From positions 3,869-67,868 of the forward strand of contig JAVBPD010000075.1 of assembly GCA_031549885.1 (NCBI GenBank): a stretch of DNA of 64,000 nt. The letters run 5' to 3'. This DNA is from WQUF01 sp031549885 (GTDB taxonomy: Bacteria; Bacillota; Clostridia; Clostridiales; Clostridiaceae). Position numbers and translations under genes: made by a program. The notes under the pieces are model-generated. The model was not told the DNA's origin. It saw nothing but the letters and a program-made list of their open reading frames with translations, and did not search any database. The number at the start of each line of letters is the position of its first letter. Position 1 is the first letter of the stretch. This document shows, piece by piece, positions 38,888 to 47,954 of the stretch.

Positions 38888-39868
38888 TTAATTGCAAACA
38901 CAATTTTCTAATATTTCATTTATGGTTTTTAAAAAATTAGGTACATAGCTCTTTATAAAATTTATTTTTCCTTTTACTTTATATTTTCCTAATGAAGCAG
39001 GAATAAAAATGCTATCTCCTTTTCCAATTTCTAATGTTCCTTCATTATATTCTATCTGTCCTATTCCGTCTAAAACAAATAAAGTATAAAATCTTTCTTC
39101 ATCGCTATTTTCTTCATAAATATCGGTTATTTCATATCTTTCAATAACAAAATATTCACATATGCATAAATATGTCTTCGTATAGTTCTCATTGAATACT
39201 GTAAGGCCTGTAAGTTTATTTGAAATCAGGTTAAAATCAATTACCTCAAGAGCCCTATCTACATGAAGCTCTCTATCTCTACCGTAATCATATACTCTAT
39301 AGGTAATATCACTATTTTGTTGTATTTCAAGTATTAAAGTATTTCCTAGAATTGCATGGACAAGTCCACTTTTAATAAAATACATATCCCCTTTTTTTAC
39401 TTTTACTTTATTTAAATATGGTTCTAAGTTATTTTCTTCTATTGCTAATTTAAAATCTTCCTTTAAGCAATCTTTAGTGCCTATTATCAATTCTGCATTT
39501 TTCTCGCAGTCAAGTATATACCATGCTTCCGTTTTTCCTAGCGAATTTTCAAATTTAGATGCATAATCGTTATCTGGATGTACTTGCACAGATAATTTAT
39601 CTTTCGCACTTATAATTTTAATTAAAAGTGGAAAATTATTTTTAGATATTTTCGTTCCAATTAATTTGTGACCTAATTCATTTATCAATTGCCCTAATGT
39701 TTTTCCCTTATGTTCTCCATTATCAACAATGCTCATACCATTTTCATGGCATGACACTTCCCATGACTCTCCTACTGACAAATTGGGCAATGTTTCTTTA
39801 TAACCATAAAAATCACCGCCCCCCCATACTTTATCAAAGAATAAATTTTGAAATTTAATTGGGTACAT
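38888..39868 (-). CDS. manA: Mannose-6-phosphate isomerase, class I
   Basis: Zinc enzyme interconverting mannose 6-phosphate and fructose 6-phosphate. From ATG 39868, six bases after GGAGGA, the product has 326 residues. It begins MYPIKFQNLFFDKVWGGGDF and has the zinc-site motifs KIISAKDKLSVQVHPDNDYA and KTEAWYILDCE, GLVHAILGNTLILEIQQNSDITYRVYD in the cupin core, and a second small cupin domain at the C-terminus. The short Firmicute form is normal. It is a single gene with its own terminator. A role in mannose use or in mannosylated surface polymers cannot be decided from the neighbours. Confidence 0.94.
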   Translation of the reverse strand: MYPIKFQNLFFDKVWGGGDFYGYKETLPNLSVGESWEVSCHENGMSIVDNGEHKGKTLGQLINELGHKLIGTKISKNNFPLLIKIISAKDKLSVQVHPDNDYASKFENSLGKTEAWYILDCEKNAELIIGTKDCLKEDFKLAIEENNLEPYLNKVKVKKGDMYFIKSGLVHAILGNTLILEIQQNSDITYRVYDYGRDRELHVDRALEVIDFNLISNKLTGLTVFNENYTKTYLCICEYFVIERYEITDIYEENSDEERFYTLFVLDGIGQIEYNEGTLEIGKGDSIFIPASLGKYKVKGKINFIKSYVPNFLKTINEILENCVCN

Positions 39869-39959
39869 AAAATCCTCCATTTCTATTTTTTATAGAAGTA
39901 ATGATACCATTTCATCTATTCATCTTCAAGAAAGTTAAGAATACTTTTATTTAAAACTA

Positions 39960-40388
39960 TTATTTTCTTTTCCATCCATTATTGCCTTTATAAAAAATAT
40001 AATGAAATTTATTTCTTAGTTCATCCCCCCAATATTCTATTTGTACTTCATTTTCAAAAACTTTAATATAAGCAATATGAGCTTTGTAACGCTTTATATT
40101 TGATCTTGTTTTTTTATATTTTATCTTAATATCTTCTTGCACAATATTGTCAAAATTATTTATATTTAATAAAACTTCATTAAGTTCATTGTCATAAAAT
40201 TCTTTGTCTATCTTAAACTCAACCATAAATCCATAAGGCATATTAATAATTATTTTATTATTTTCAATTTCCATATTTTCACTTGCTATAACAAGTTCTT
40301 CATAAGGGTATCGATTATGTTGAAATATATTTTCTTTTTTAATAATTCTGATGTCTGAAATTTTTTTTAAAATATTTAATCTCTTCAT
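39960..40388 (-). CDS. Hypothetical protein
   Basis: I do not recognise this 142-residue protein. It is rich in Lys, Asn and Ile, has no signal peptide or membrane helix, and consists of a basic N-terminus (MKRLNILKKISDIRIIKKEN) followed by alternating hydrophobic strands that suggest a small beta-rich domain; the C-terminus FHYIFYKGNNGWKRK is basic. I place the start at ATG 40388, eleven bases behind GGAGGG, rather than at GTG 40454, which has no ribosome site. It stands alone between manA and a divergent acyltransferase-like gene, about 90 bases from manA. Confidence 0.6.
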   Translation of the reverse strand: MKRLNILKKISDIRIIKKENIFQHNRYPYEELVIASENMEIENNKIIINMPYGFMVEFKIDKEFYDNELNEVLLNINNFDNIVQEDIKIKYKKTRSNIKRYKAHIAYIKVFENEVQIEYWGDELRNKFHYIFYKGNNGWKRK

Positions 40389-40644
40389 AATAAATTCGTA
40401 CCCTCCAGATTTAAAAAAGCATTTAAACAAAGTATGTTTACTTAGTTTTTCCACATATTTTTAATTTATGTTATTTAATTTTATTGCTTTAAATATTAAA
40501 TTTATTTAAATAATTAGTAAAATAAATTGTATTTTAAATATTCAAAGATTATAATAATGTCACAGCACCCATATTTTATATCTTAAAACAAAAATAATTA
40601 AAAATAATTTTAAAAAATATACATTTTGGATGAGAGGTCAGCTT

Positions 40645-42141
40645 ATGTTTCATAAAATAAATACAATTCCATATAAAAGAAAAATTAAAGTTTTTGAAAA
40701 AGATGTACCTACTTTGCCAGATGTAATTCCTTATAAAAGAGAAATTGAAGATTTAGAAAAATACATGGTTACAATACCTGATGCTATTGCTGGAATTTGC
40801 ATTAAAGTGCAAGGAAACGTAGATAAGGTTAAATTTTTACAAGCTGTAAAAAGGCTTAGAAACCATTTTCCAATTTTAAATTCAAAGCTTAATTTATGCG
40901 AAAAAGAAAAAGCTTATTTTGAAGAAATTTTAATGAATTTTCAAACAGAAATTATAAATAGAGAATCAGATGAAACCTGGAAAAGCGTTATAACAAGAGA
41001 ATGGAAAAAACCTTTTTATTTAGAAAGCGGCCCCCTTACCCGTTTTATATTAGTTCATTCTACTTATAATTCAGAAATTATATTTATTGGTCATCATATA
41101 GTAGTAGATGGATTTGGAGTTAATAGGCTAATGGTTTTACTTCTTCAATTTATGGCAAATCCTGAAGTAAAATTTGAAAAAAGAGCACAGGAACCTTTGC
41201 CATCAAAAGAAAACTTAAGAAGCCATAGATCTAAATTAAGCCCATTAATTCTTTTTAAAAGAGCTTTTAATGCTTATGTATATGGTTATTTAGTAAACCT
41301 CTGGAGAGCAACTAAATTACACTTAGATAAAGAAGATTTTATGTATTCTCATAACTCTTTTTATAAAAATTATACTTATGTTTGGTCTGATGATCAGCTC
41401 AATGAAAAAGAAACAGTAAAAATTTATCAAATTTGCAAAGAACATAACGTAACTATAAATTCTGTAATGACTATTGCATATATGTGCTGTCGCAAGGAAT
41501 TTGGCATAGAATATGAAAATAATAAGCAACAGCTTTGTGTGGATTTAAGGCGCCACCTAGAAAAAGAAGCACAAAATGTTTTAAGTTCTTTTGCATCCTC
41601 TGTTGACACTAATTTTGCATATGATGAATCCAAATCATTTTGGGAAAACACTGTTTCTTATCACAACATTATAATAAATAAAATTAAACAAAATGAAGAT
41701 GTTGAAAAAGTTTTTACTCTTTCTAAAATGCCACTGAATTTTTTAAGATCCATTGCATTATCCCAAAGAATGCAAAGTGTACCTAAAGATTATCAAAATC
41801 TTAAAAGCTTTAAAAAATTAGGCCCTAAAAGTTTTCATATATCAGCTATCGTCGCTAGATACATGTTAAAAGCCACCCCCTCTATAGTGCTTACAAACAT
41901 GGGCGTTGGTAGATACGCAAACCGTTATGGAGACTTAACCCTTGAAAATTGCATTTTATTCCCTTCAGCAACTCCTAACCCTTACAGTGTTATAATTGCT
42001 TCTATAACAACTAACAAAAAATTAGGATATACCATAAATGCAATGAAAAGAAATGATGAAATATATAAAGATTTTGATATTAAATTTGATAAACTTAAGA
42101 AAAGATATAAGGAATTTTTAACTGAAGATATATACAATTAA
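40645..42141 (+). CDS. Condensation-domain/acyltransferase-fold protein
   Basis: Member of the chloramphenicol-acetyltransferase-like superfamily (NRPS condensation domains, PapA5, alcohol acetyltransferases). The 498-residue protein carries the active-site motif HHIVVDG (in IFIGHHIVVDGFGVNRLM, near residue 160), here H-H-x3-D-G, and a C-terminal half with LCVDLRRHL and IVLTNMGVG-type strands. There is no adenylation or carrier domain nearby, so it is a stand-alone transferase; acceptor and acyl donor are unknown. The N-terminus holds two copies of an IPYKR-type element about 25 residues apart. ATG 40645 is preferred to ATG 40630 because GAGAGG lies between them. It ends at a strong terminator. 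Confidence 0.72.
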   Translation: MFHKINTIPYKRKIKVFEKDVPTLPDVIPYKREIEDLEKYMVTIPDAIAGICIKVQGNVDKVKFLQAVKRLRNHFPILNSKLNLCEKEKAYFEEILMNFQTEIINRESDETWKSVITREWKKPFYLESGPLTRFILVHSTYNSEIIFIGHHIVVDGFGVNRLMVLLLQFMANPEVKFEKRAQEPLPSKENLRSHRSKLSPLILFKRAFNAYVYGYLVNLWRATKLHLDKEDFMYSHNSFYKNYTYVWSDDQLNEKETVKIYQICKEHNVTINSVMTIAYMCCRKEFGIEYENNKQQLCVDLRRHLEKEAQNVLSSFASSVDTNFAYDESKSFWENTVSYHNIIINKIKQNEDVEKVFTLSKMPLNFLRSIALSQRMQSVPKDYQNLKSFKKLGPKSFHISAIVARYMLKATPSIVLTNMGVGRYANRYGDLTLENCILFPSATPNPYSVIIASITTNKKLGYTINAMKRNDEIYKDFDIKFDKLKKRYKEFLTEDIYN

Positions 42142-42148
42142 AATTTTA

Positions 42149-42194
42149 GCTTCCTACTAAAATCCGCAAGTTTTAGTAGGAAGCAATTTTTTTT
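42149..42194 (+). terminator. Intrinsic terminator of the acyltransferase gene
   Basis: A 14-bp perfect stem (GCTTCCTACTAAAA with TTTTAGTAGGAAGC) and 8-base loop, followed by AATTTTTTTTG. The remaining 230 bases up to the next gene are very AT-rich and hold a TATAAT (42319-42324) with only a weak -35 (TTTAAT); no other feature was seen. Confidence 0.92.
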
Positions 42195-42427
42195 GCCTAT
42201 CTGGGTACCCATATGTTGAAAAGCATTAAGTTTAAATTGTTTTGCGTATATTTTTAATATTATTAACTATTAACAAAAATATTACATTTAAACTATTTAA
42301 TTTATTAGTATAAGTTGTTATAATTTGAATACAAAGTTTATTTATTTAATTTATTTAAATTTTAATTTAATTTTAAAAAATTCTTATTTTAAAAATATAT
42401 TATATTTTATTAAGAGGAGGATTTAAT

Positions 42428-45400
42428 TTGAAAAATAAAATATTAGCAATTATTCTTACCACAATAATGTCAATTGGTACATTTACAGTTGCAAGCACTG
42501 AAAATGTTCAAGCTGCTACTTGCAGTACTCCAGTAAACGATGCATCAAATTTAATTGTAAATGGAAGCTTTGAAAGACCTATTGTAGGCAATAGCGGACA
42601 AAACTTTTATGATCAGAGTTTAGTTCCAGGTTGGCAAACAACTAATGCCAATGGAATAATAGAATTATGGGGAGCTTCTCAAAGATGCAATATTGGTGGG
42701 GGAGTTCCTGCAGTTGATGGTTACCAAATTTGCGAAGTTAATGCAAAAGGTCCAAGCGATGTATTTCAAGATATAAATTTGTGTCCTGGTGATCAAGTTT
42801 ATTGGTCAATATATCACAGAGCAACCCTTGGCACAGATACAATGGATATCTTAATTGGTGCTCCAGGAAAAGAAACCGTTCAAAAGACAGTAACTACATC
42901 AAGAGACTGGAGAATATATTCAGGATATTATACAGTTCCAGCTGGACAAACTACTACAAGAATTATATTTAGATCAGTTAGTTCATTTTTAAACAAAACT
43001 GCAAATGGTAATTTAATAGATTGCGCATATATGAAACTAGTTAAAAAAGGAGTTTGCCCAGTTACTAAATCCTTATCTGGTGTTGTTACAGATAAAAATA
43101 CAGGACTTCCTATACCAAATGCTACTGTTACTATAACAGATAAAGACGGAAAAACTTATACAGTAATTACAGATGGTACTGGACATTACAAATTTGATAA
43201 TATACCAACTGGCCAATATGAAATCACTGCTACTAGCGATGGCTATATAGGATTTACAGGCAATATAACTGTTAATGACAATAAAACTCAAAATATAGAA
43301 TTAGAACAAGATCTTCCTACTCCAACATCAGTTTCTGTCACTGGAGTTGTTACAGATAAAGAAACCGGACTTCCAATTCCAAATGCTACTGTTGTTATAA
43401 CTGATGATAATGGTCACACATTTACAGCTACAACCAATGCAAGTGGTGAATATACTATAAATAATGTTCCTGCTGGTGATTATACTACTAAAGTAACTGC
43501 TGATGGTTATAATCCAGAAACTGGCTCAATTAATGTGGATCAAGATACAACTTACAATCCACAATTAGATCGCACAACAGCTACAGTTTCAGGAAAAGTT
43601 ACTGATAAAGGCACAGGACTTCCTATTTCAAATGCTATTGTTGTTATTACTGATAAAAATGGAAAAACATTCACAGCTACTACTGATGCTACAGGATCAT
43701 ATACAATAAACAAAGTTCCAACTGGCGATTATGATACTAAAGTAACCGCTGACGGTTATAATCCAGAAACTGGCTCAATAAATGTAAAAGATAATACAAC
43801 TTACAATGCTAAACTTGATCAAACAACAGTTACAGTTTCAGGAAAAGTTACAGATAAGTCTACTGATCTTCCAATACCAAATGCTACTGTTGTTATAACT
43901 GGTAAAGATGGCAAATCATTTACTGTAACTACTGATGCTACAGGTTATTACACTATAAATAACGTTCCAACAGGAGATTATACTACTAAAGTAACTGCAA
44001 AAGGTTATGATGATTTAACTGGAAATATAAATGTTAAAGATAACACAACTTACAATGCCCAGCTTAATCGCACAATAGTTACAGTTACAGGTGTAGTTAC
44101 AGATAAAAATACAGGGCTTCCTATTCCAAATGCTACTGTAATAATAACTGATAAAGATGGCAAATCATTTACTGCTACTACTGATCCTACTGGTGCTTAC
44201 ACTATTAACAATGTTCCAACTGGAGACTATGCAACTAAGGTTACCGCTAATGGTTATAACGATTTATCTGGAACTATAAGCGTTAATGATAACACAACTT
44301 ACAATGCCCAGCTTAACAGTTCAATAGCTACAGTTACAGGTGTGATTACAGATAAAAATACAGGACTTCCTATTTCAAATGCTACTGTAATAATAACTGA
44401 TAAAGATGGTAAATCATTTACTGCTACTACTGACCCTACTGGTGCTTATACAATAAATAATGTTCCAAAGGGAGAGTACTCAACTAAAGTTACTGCTAAT
44501 GGTTACAATGAAGTAACTGGATCTATAAGCGTTAATGATAATACGACTTATAATGCTGAGCTTAACCGTACAATAGTTACAGTTACAGGTGTAATTACAG
44601 ATAAGACAACTAGCCTTCCTATTTCAAACGCTACTGTAATTATAACTGATAAAGATGGCAAGTCATTTACTGCTACTACTGATGCTACTGGCTCATATAC
44701 TATTAACAATGTTCCTACTGGAGATTATTCTACAAAGGTTTCAGCAACTGGATATAATGAAATTACTGGTTCTATAAGTGTTAATGATAATACAACTTAT
44801 AATGCCCAACTTGACCGCTCAATTGTGTCAATTACTGGGATAGTTACAGATAAAAACACCAAATTGCCAATTTCGAATGCTACAGTTACTGTAACAGGTA
44901 ATGGGAAAACTTATACTGCTACTACTGACGCCACTGGCGCTTATACTATTAATAATGTTCCAACTGGAGATTATACTACTAAAGTTACTGCTAATGGATA
45001 TGATGATTTAAGCGGAAGCATAAATGTTAAAGACAACACAACTTACAATGCTGAGCTTAATCGCACTATGGTTGTTGTATCAGGCGTAATTACAGATAAA
45101 AATACCGGACTTGCAATCTCAAGTGCTACAGTTACTATAACAGGTAATGGAAAAACTTATACAGCTACAACAAATTCAAGTGGCGCTTATACTATTAACA
45201 ATGTTCCAACTGGAGATTACACTACTAACGTAACTGCAGCAGGATATAATGAAATAAGTGGATCAGTAAGCGTACAATCCAATACAACTTATAATGCCGA
45301 ACTTGAACGCAAAATTGTATCAATCACTGGAGTAGTTACAGATAAAAACACTAAATTACCAATTTTAGGTGCAACAGTTTCAATAACTGCAAATGGCCAA

Positions 45401-46063
45401 ACATTTACAGCAACTACTGACGCTTCAGGCGCTTATACAATAAGCAATATTCAAACAGGCAATTATACTACTAAAGTTACAGCTACTGGATATACTGACT
45501 TAACTGGATCTTTAAATGTAGTTGATAATACAACTTATAATGCTGAGCTTAATCGCAAAATAGTTACAATTACTGGAGTTGTTACAGATAAGAATACAAA
45601 TGCTCCAATATCAAATGCAACTGTTGTTTTAAATGATAAAGAAGGTCACACTTATACTGGAACTACAAATAATTATGGAGCTTATACTATAAATAATGTA
45701 TTAACTGGAGAATATACTACAAAAGTAACAGCTAATGGTTACGCTGAAGTTGATGGAACGTTAACAGTAATAGACAATACAACTTATAATGCTCAATTAA
45801 TAAAATTAGTTACAGTTTCAGGAACAGTTACAAATAAATACTCTGGTAACCCGATTTCAGGCGTTAAAGTTACTATAGAAAGCAATGGAAAAACTTATAC
45901 AGCCACAACAAATTCATCAGGTTTCTATTCAATAAGCGATGTAGAAATGGGACAATATAGCATAATTGCTACAGCAAGTAAGTATGGTGATTATACTAAT
46001 ACAATAAATGTAACAAGCGATACAACTCATAACATTCAATTGACTTATAACCTAATAAACTAA
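42428..46063 (+). CDS. Secreted protein with twelve carboxypeptidase-regulatory/Ig-like repeats
   Basis: A 1211-residue exported protein of unknown role, probably adhesive or structural. The start is TTG 42428, eight bases from GAGGAGG. Residues 1-29 form a signal peptide with VQA-AT cleavage. Residues about 32-210 are a jelly-roll-like domain (LIVNGSFERP, VPGWQTT, DGYQICEVN), reminiscent of carbohydrate-binding modules. From about 215 to the end there are twelve tandem repeats of about 83 residues with the core VTGVVTDKNTGLPIPNATV and YTINNVPTGDYTTKVTA, the carboxypeptidase regulatory-like fold. No LPXTG anchor, membrane helix, SLH or cell-wall-binding module follows, so it is free or held non-covalently. 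Single gene with its own terminator. Confidence 0.85.
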   Translation: MKNKILAIILTTIMSIGTFTVASTENVQAATCSTPVNDASNLIVNGSFERPIVGNSGQNFYDQSLVPGWQTTNANGIIELWGASQRCNIGGGVPAVDGYQICEVNAKGPSDVFQDINLCPGDQVYWSIYHRATLGTDTMDILIGAPGKETVQKTVTTSRDWRIYSGYYTVPAGQTTTRIIFRSVSSFLNKTANGNLIDCAYMKLVKKGVCPVTKSLSGVVTDKNTGLPIPNATVTITDKDGKTYTVITDGTGHYKFDNIPTGQYEITATSDGYIGFTGNITVNDNKTQNIELEQDLPTPTSVSVTGVVTDKETGLPIPNATVVITDDNGHTFTATTNASGEYTINNVPAGDYTTKVTADGYNPETGSINVDQDTTYNPQLDRTTATVSGKVTDKGTGLPISNAIVVITDKNGKTFTATTDATGSYTINKVPTGDYDTKVTADGYNPETGSINVKDNTTYNAKLDQTTVTVSGKVTDKSTDLPIPNATVVITGKDGKSFTVTTDATGYYTINNVPTGDYTTKVTAKGYDDLTGNINVKDNTTYNAQLNRTIVTVTGVVTDKNTGLPIPNATVIITDKDGKSFTATTDPTGAYTINNVPTGDYATKVTANGYNDLSGTISVNDNTTYNAQLNSSIATVTGVITDKNTGLPISNATVIITDKDGKSFTATTDPTGAYTINNVPKGEYSTKVTANGYNEVTGSISVNDNTTYNAELNRTIVTVTGVITDKTTSLPISNATVIITDKDGKSFTATTDATGSYTINNVPTGDYSTKVSATGYNEITGSISVNDNTTYNAQLDRSIVSITGIVTDKNTKLPISNATVTVTGNGKTYTATTDATGAYTINNVPTGDYTTKVTANGYDDLSGSINVKDNTTYNAELNRTMVVVSGVITDKNTGLAISSATVTITGNGKTYTATTNSSGAYTINNVPTGDYTTNVTAAGYNEISGSVSVQSNTTYNAELERKIVSITGVVTDKNTKLPILGATVSITANGQTFTATTDASGAYTISNIQTGNYTTKVTATGYTDLTGSLNVVDNTTYNAELNRKIVTITGVVTDKNTNAPISNATVVLNDKEGHTYTGTTNNYGAYTINNVLTGEYTTKVTANGYAEVDGTLTVIDNTTYNAQLIKLVTVSGTVTNKYSGNPISGVKVTIESNGKTYTATTNSSGFYSISDVEMGQYSIIATASKYGDYTNTINVTSDTTHNIQLTYNLIN
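43066..46055 (+). repeat. Twelve tandem about 249-bp coding repeats
   Basis: Each unit encodes about 83 residues. Units 2-11 are the most alike; units 5, 6 and 7 share nearly the same ITDKDGKSFTATTD core and similar DNA, suggesting recent duplication. Units 1 and 12 are the most divergent, as expected if expansion occurs in the middle. Units 8-10 lack the D-K pair before GK. Confidence 0.9.
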
Positions 46064-46080
46064 TCTTATATCTCACTTCA

Positions 46081-46116
46081 AAAATGGCTTCATGGAAAAA
46101 TCCATGAAGCCATTTT
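46081..46116. terminator. Strong bidirectional terminator
   Basis: A 16-bp perfect stem (AAAATGGCTTCATGGA with its complement) and AAAA loop between convergent genes. A and T ends supply the release tract on both strands. Confidence 0.93.
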
Positions 46117-46119
46117 AAC

Positions 46120-47442
46120 TTAATATTTAATTAGCTCTTTATCGCCTTTAGGCATCCTACCTATTAAATTATCAACTCTAAAAACAGAAAGAATTATCCC
46201 TAAAAAAGCCATATTTACAACGTAACTTGTACCACCATAAGATACAAAAGGCATATTGATGCTCATTAACATTGGAAATAGATTAAAATTTGTTAAGATA
46301 TTAATTATAAATTCTACTGATAAAACTATACAAGCACTAAATGATAAATAAAAGCCAAAATTATTTTTCACTTTTCTTGTTGTTATAAGCATTCTTATGA
46401 TAAATAATATTATAACCAAAACAAGCGCAATACCTACTACCCAACCAAGGTTTGCAATTATATTCACAAGCACAAACTCAGATGCTACACCAGGCATTCT
46501 TAAACCAAAATCATTTCCCTCAACCTTTTCAACTGTTTTTCCAAATAACTGTGATATAGCAAGCCATTTATCCAATGTTACTTGCATCCATCCTGCATTT
46601 AATGGATCTGTTTTACCTCTTGATAAAAACAAAGGAATAATTTTTGATTCAGAAATGCGAATAACCAAAAAAGAAATAATACAACCATATACACAAGCTA
46701 AAATTCCAATTTGCTGTTTTTTAGATCCTCCAAAATGATTTTTAAAAACTGCATGAAAAATAAGTATAGAACATGCAATTAGCAAAATAAATATTTGAGA
46801 AGTGTTACGATTAATGCTACCTATAAAAAACATAGAAGCAAATGTTATTGCCATAAGTTTTAGAGTAGCAAATGTGCCTTTATTTCTATCTTTTTCTAAA
46901 AATCCTACAAAAGCAATTATATAAAAAAGTGTAATAAAGTCAGATGAAATAGAAATACTCCCAATTGGAAAAAACCTGTTTCCTTTAAAGATTGTAAAAA
47001 TTGAAAGTGTAGAAACTATATAGATTGGCCAAGCCAATTTCTTAAGTTTTATGTAATTAAAATAATAAATCCCAATCATCACGCCTATTCCAAATACTAC
47101 AAAAAGAAAGTACCTTTCAATGCTAATTTGTTCAAGTAACTGCGCCTTGCTGCTCATATACATTATAATACTTCCAATTAAAACAATAACAGAAGCAAGT
47201 CCAATTAATGACCATTCAGTTTTATACCTATGCTCTTTGTTTAAATTTTTCCCAATTTCGCAAGAATCTCCCATTGAAGCTATTGCCATATCAATAGCTT
47301 TTTCTTCATCATATCCTTTTTCAATATACAAATCTTTCAAATCATAAATATGATTTGAAAGTTCATAACGGATATCATCATGGATCATCTTACAGCGAAT
47401 ATAACTGCACACATCATCTAAAAACTCTGTTATTTTACTCAT
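46120..47442 (-). CDS. FtsW/RodA/SpoVE-family membrane protein with N-terminal HAAS-like domain
   Basis: A 440-residue fusion. Residues 1-75 match the HAAS/permease-prefix pattern seen in PadR-linked membrane proteins (RYELSNHIYDLKDLYIEKGY, then EEKAIDMAIASMGD and IGKNLNKEH). Residues 78-425 form about ten membrane helices of the SEDS family, with the hallmark PFVSYGGTS at 398-406. SEDS proteins are lipid II polymerases or partners of them. In the stretch equivalent to HTDFIF of RodA this protein has ASEFVL, with Glu322 where the essential Asp is usual, and the following EE pair is missing. The start overlaps padR by eight bases behind GGAGG, so the two are co-translated. Its role is likely conditional, not housekeeping; this is inference. 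Confidence 0.82.
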   Translation of the reverse strand: MSKITEFLDDVCSYIRCKMIHDDIRYELSNHIYDLKDLYIEKGYDEEKAIDMAIASMGDSCEIGKNLNKEHRYKTEWSLIGLASVIVLIGSIIMYMSSKAQLLEQISIERYFLFVVFGIGVMIGIYYFNYIKLKKLAWPIYIVSTLSIFTIFKGNRFFPIGSISISSDFITLFYIIAFVGFLEKDRNKGTFATLKLMAITFASMFFIGSINRNTSQIFILLIACSILIFHAVFKNHFGGSKKQQIGILACVYGCIISFLVIRISESKIIPLFLSRGKTDPLNAGWMQVTLDKWLAISQLFGKTVEKVEGNDFGLRMPGVASEFVLVNIIANLGWVVGIALVLVIILFIIRMLITTRKVKNNFGFYLSFSACIVLSVEFIINILTNFNLFPMLMSINMPFVSYGGTSYVVNMAFLGIILSVFRVDNLIGRMPKGDKELIKY

Positions 47443-47773
47443 GACAAAAGCCTCCTATAACGGTGTTGACAGCTTTGCTGTAAATTTTCCATTCTTCTTT
47501 TTTGTGTTTTAATAAATCTTTTCCTTCTTTTGTTAACGTATAATATTTTCTCCTCTTACCATTTTCACAATCAAACCAAAATGATTCAATAGCTTTAAGG
47601 TTCTCAAGTCCATGCAACATAGGATATAAAGTTCCTTCTTTAAGTTCAAAAACATTTTCTGAAGCTTTTTTTAACTCTTGAGTAATTTGATAACCATACA
47701 TGTCCTCTTTTTCAAGAAGAGAGAGAATTAAAATAGAAGTACTTCCCTTTATAAGATCTCCACTTACTTTCAC
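47435..47773 (-). CDS. PadR family transcriptional regulator
   Basis: Winged-helix repressor of about 112 residues. It contains ILILSLLEKEDMYGYQITQE, the PadR hallmark, then LKEGTLYPMLHGLENL and KRRKYYTLTKEGKDLL of the wing. I choose GTG 47773 because AAGGGAAG lies seven bases before it and the result has the family length; the frame is open to 47824 but that extension contains the promoter and operator. It precedes and overlaps the HAAS-SEDS gene, and it is divergent from a radical SAM gene. Known PadR-HAAS pairs are autoregulated two-gene units, which the palindromes here support. Confidence 0.9.
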   Translation of the reverse strand: MKVSGDLIKGSTSILILSLLEKEDMYGYQITQELKKASENVFELKEGTLYPMLHGLENLKAIESFWFDCENGKRRKYYTLTKEGKDLLKHKKEEWKIYSKAVNTVIGGFCHE

Positions 47774-47787
47774 AATATCACTTCCCT

Positions 47788-47806
47788 TACATAGAATTTC
47801 TATGTA
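47788..47806. promoter_or_regulatory. Candidate PadR operator
   Basis: A perfect 8-3-8 palindrome (TACATAGA-ATT-TCTATGTA) lies between the predicted padR -10 element and its ribosome site. Position and symmetry suit autorepression; binding is inferred. Confidence 0.6.
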
Positions 47807-47809
47807 TAT

Positions 47810-47838
47810 AGGATACCATGGCATTAATTAAATATCAA
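47810..47838 (-). promoter_or_regulatory. Promoter of padR
   Basis: On the minus strand TTGATA (47838-47833) and TATCCT (47815-47810) are 17 bases apart, directly upstream of the palindrome. Confidence 0.55.
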
Positions 47839-47883
47839 CATATGAAATTTAAAATAGCAGACTCCTTTTTTAGAATTCTTAAA

Positions 47884-47919
47884 ACTATATAGTATATAAT
47901 TATTCTTATATACTGTATG
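47884..47919. promoter_or_regulatory. Second dyad in the padR/radical SAM divergent region
   Basis: CTATATAGTATATA and TATATACTGTATGG face each other across 8 bases, an imperfect inverted repeat. It overlaps a TATAAT (47894-47899) that could serve the radical SAM gene on the plus strand, so a regulator binding here might control that gene. Confidence 0.4.
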
Positions 47920-47954
47920 GTTTTTAAATAATACAAAATAGGGGATGGTCAATT

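Noticed and set aside
43066..46055. CRISPR array or intergenic repeat array
   Set aside because: The repeats are in frame within one ORF, about 249 bases long, and encode a regular protein domain.
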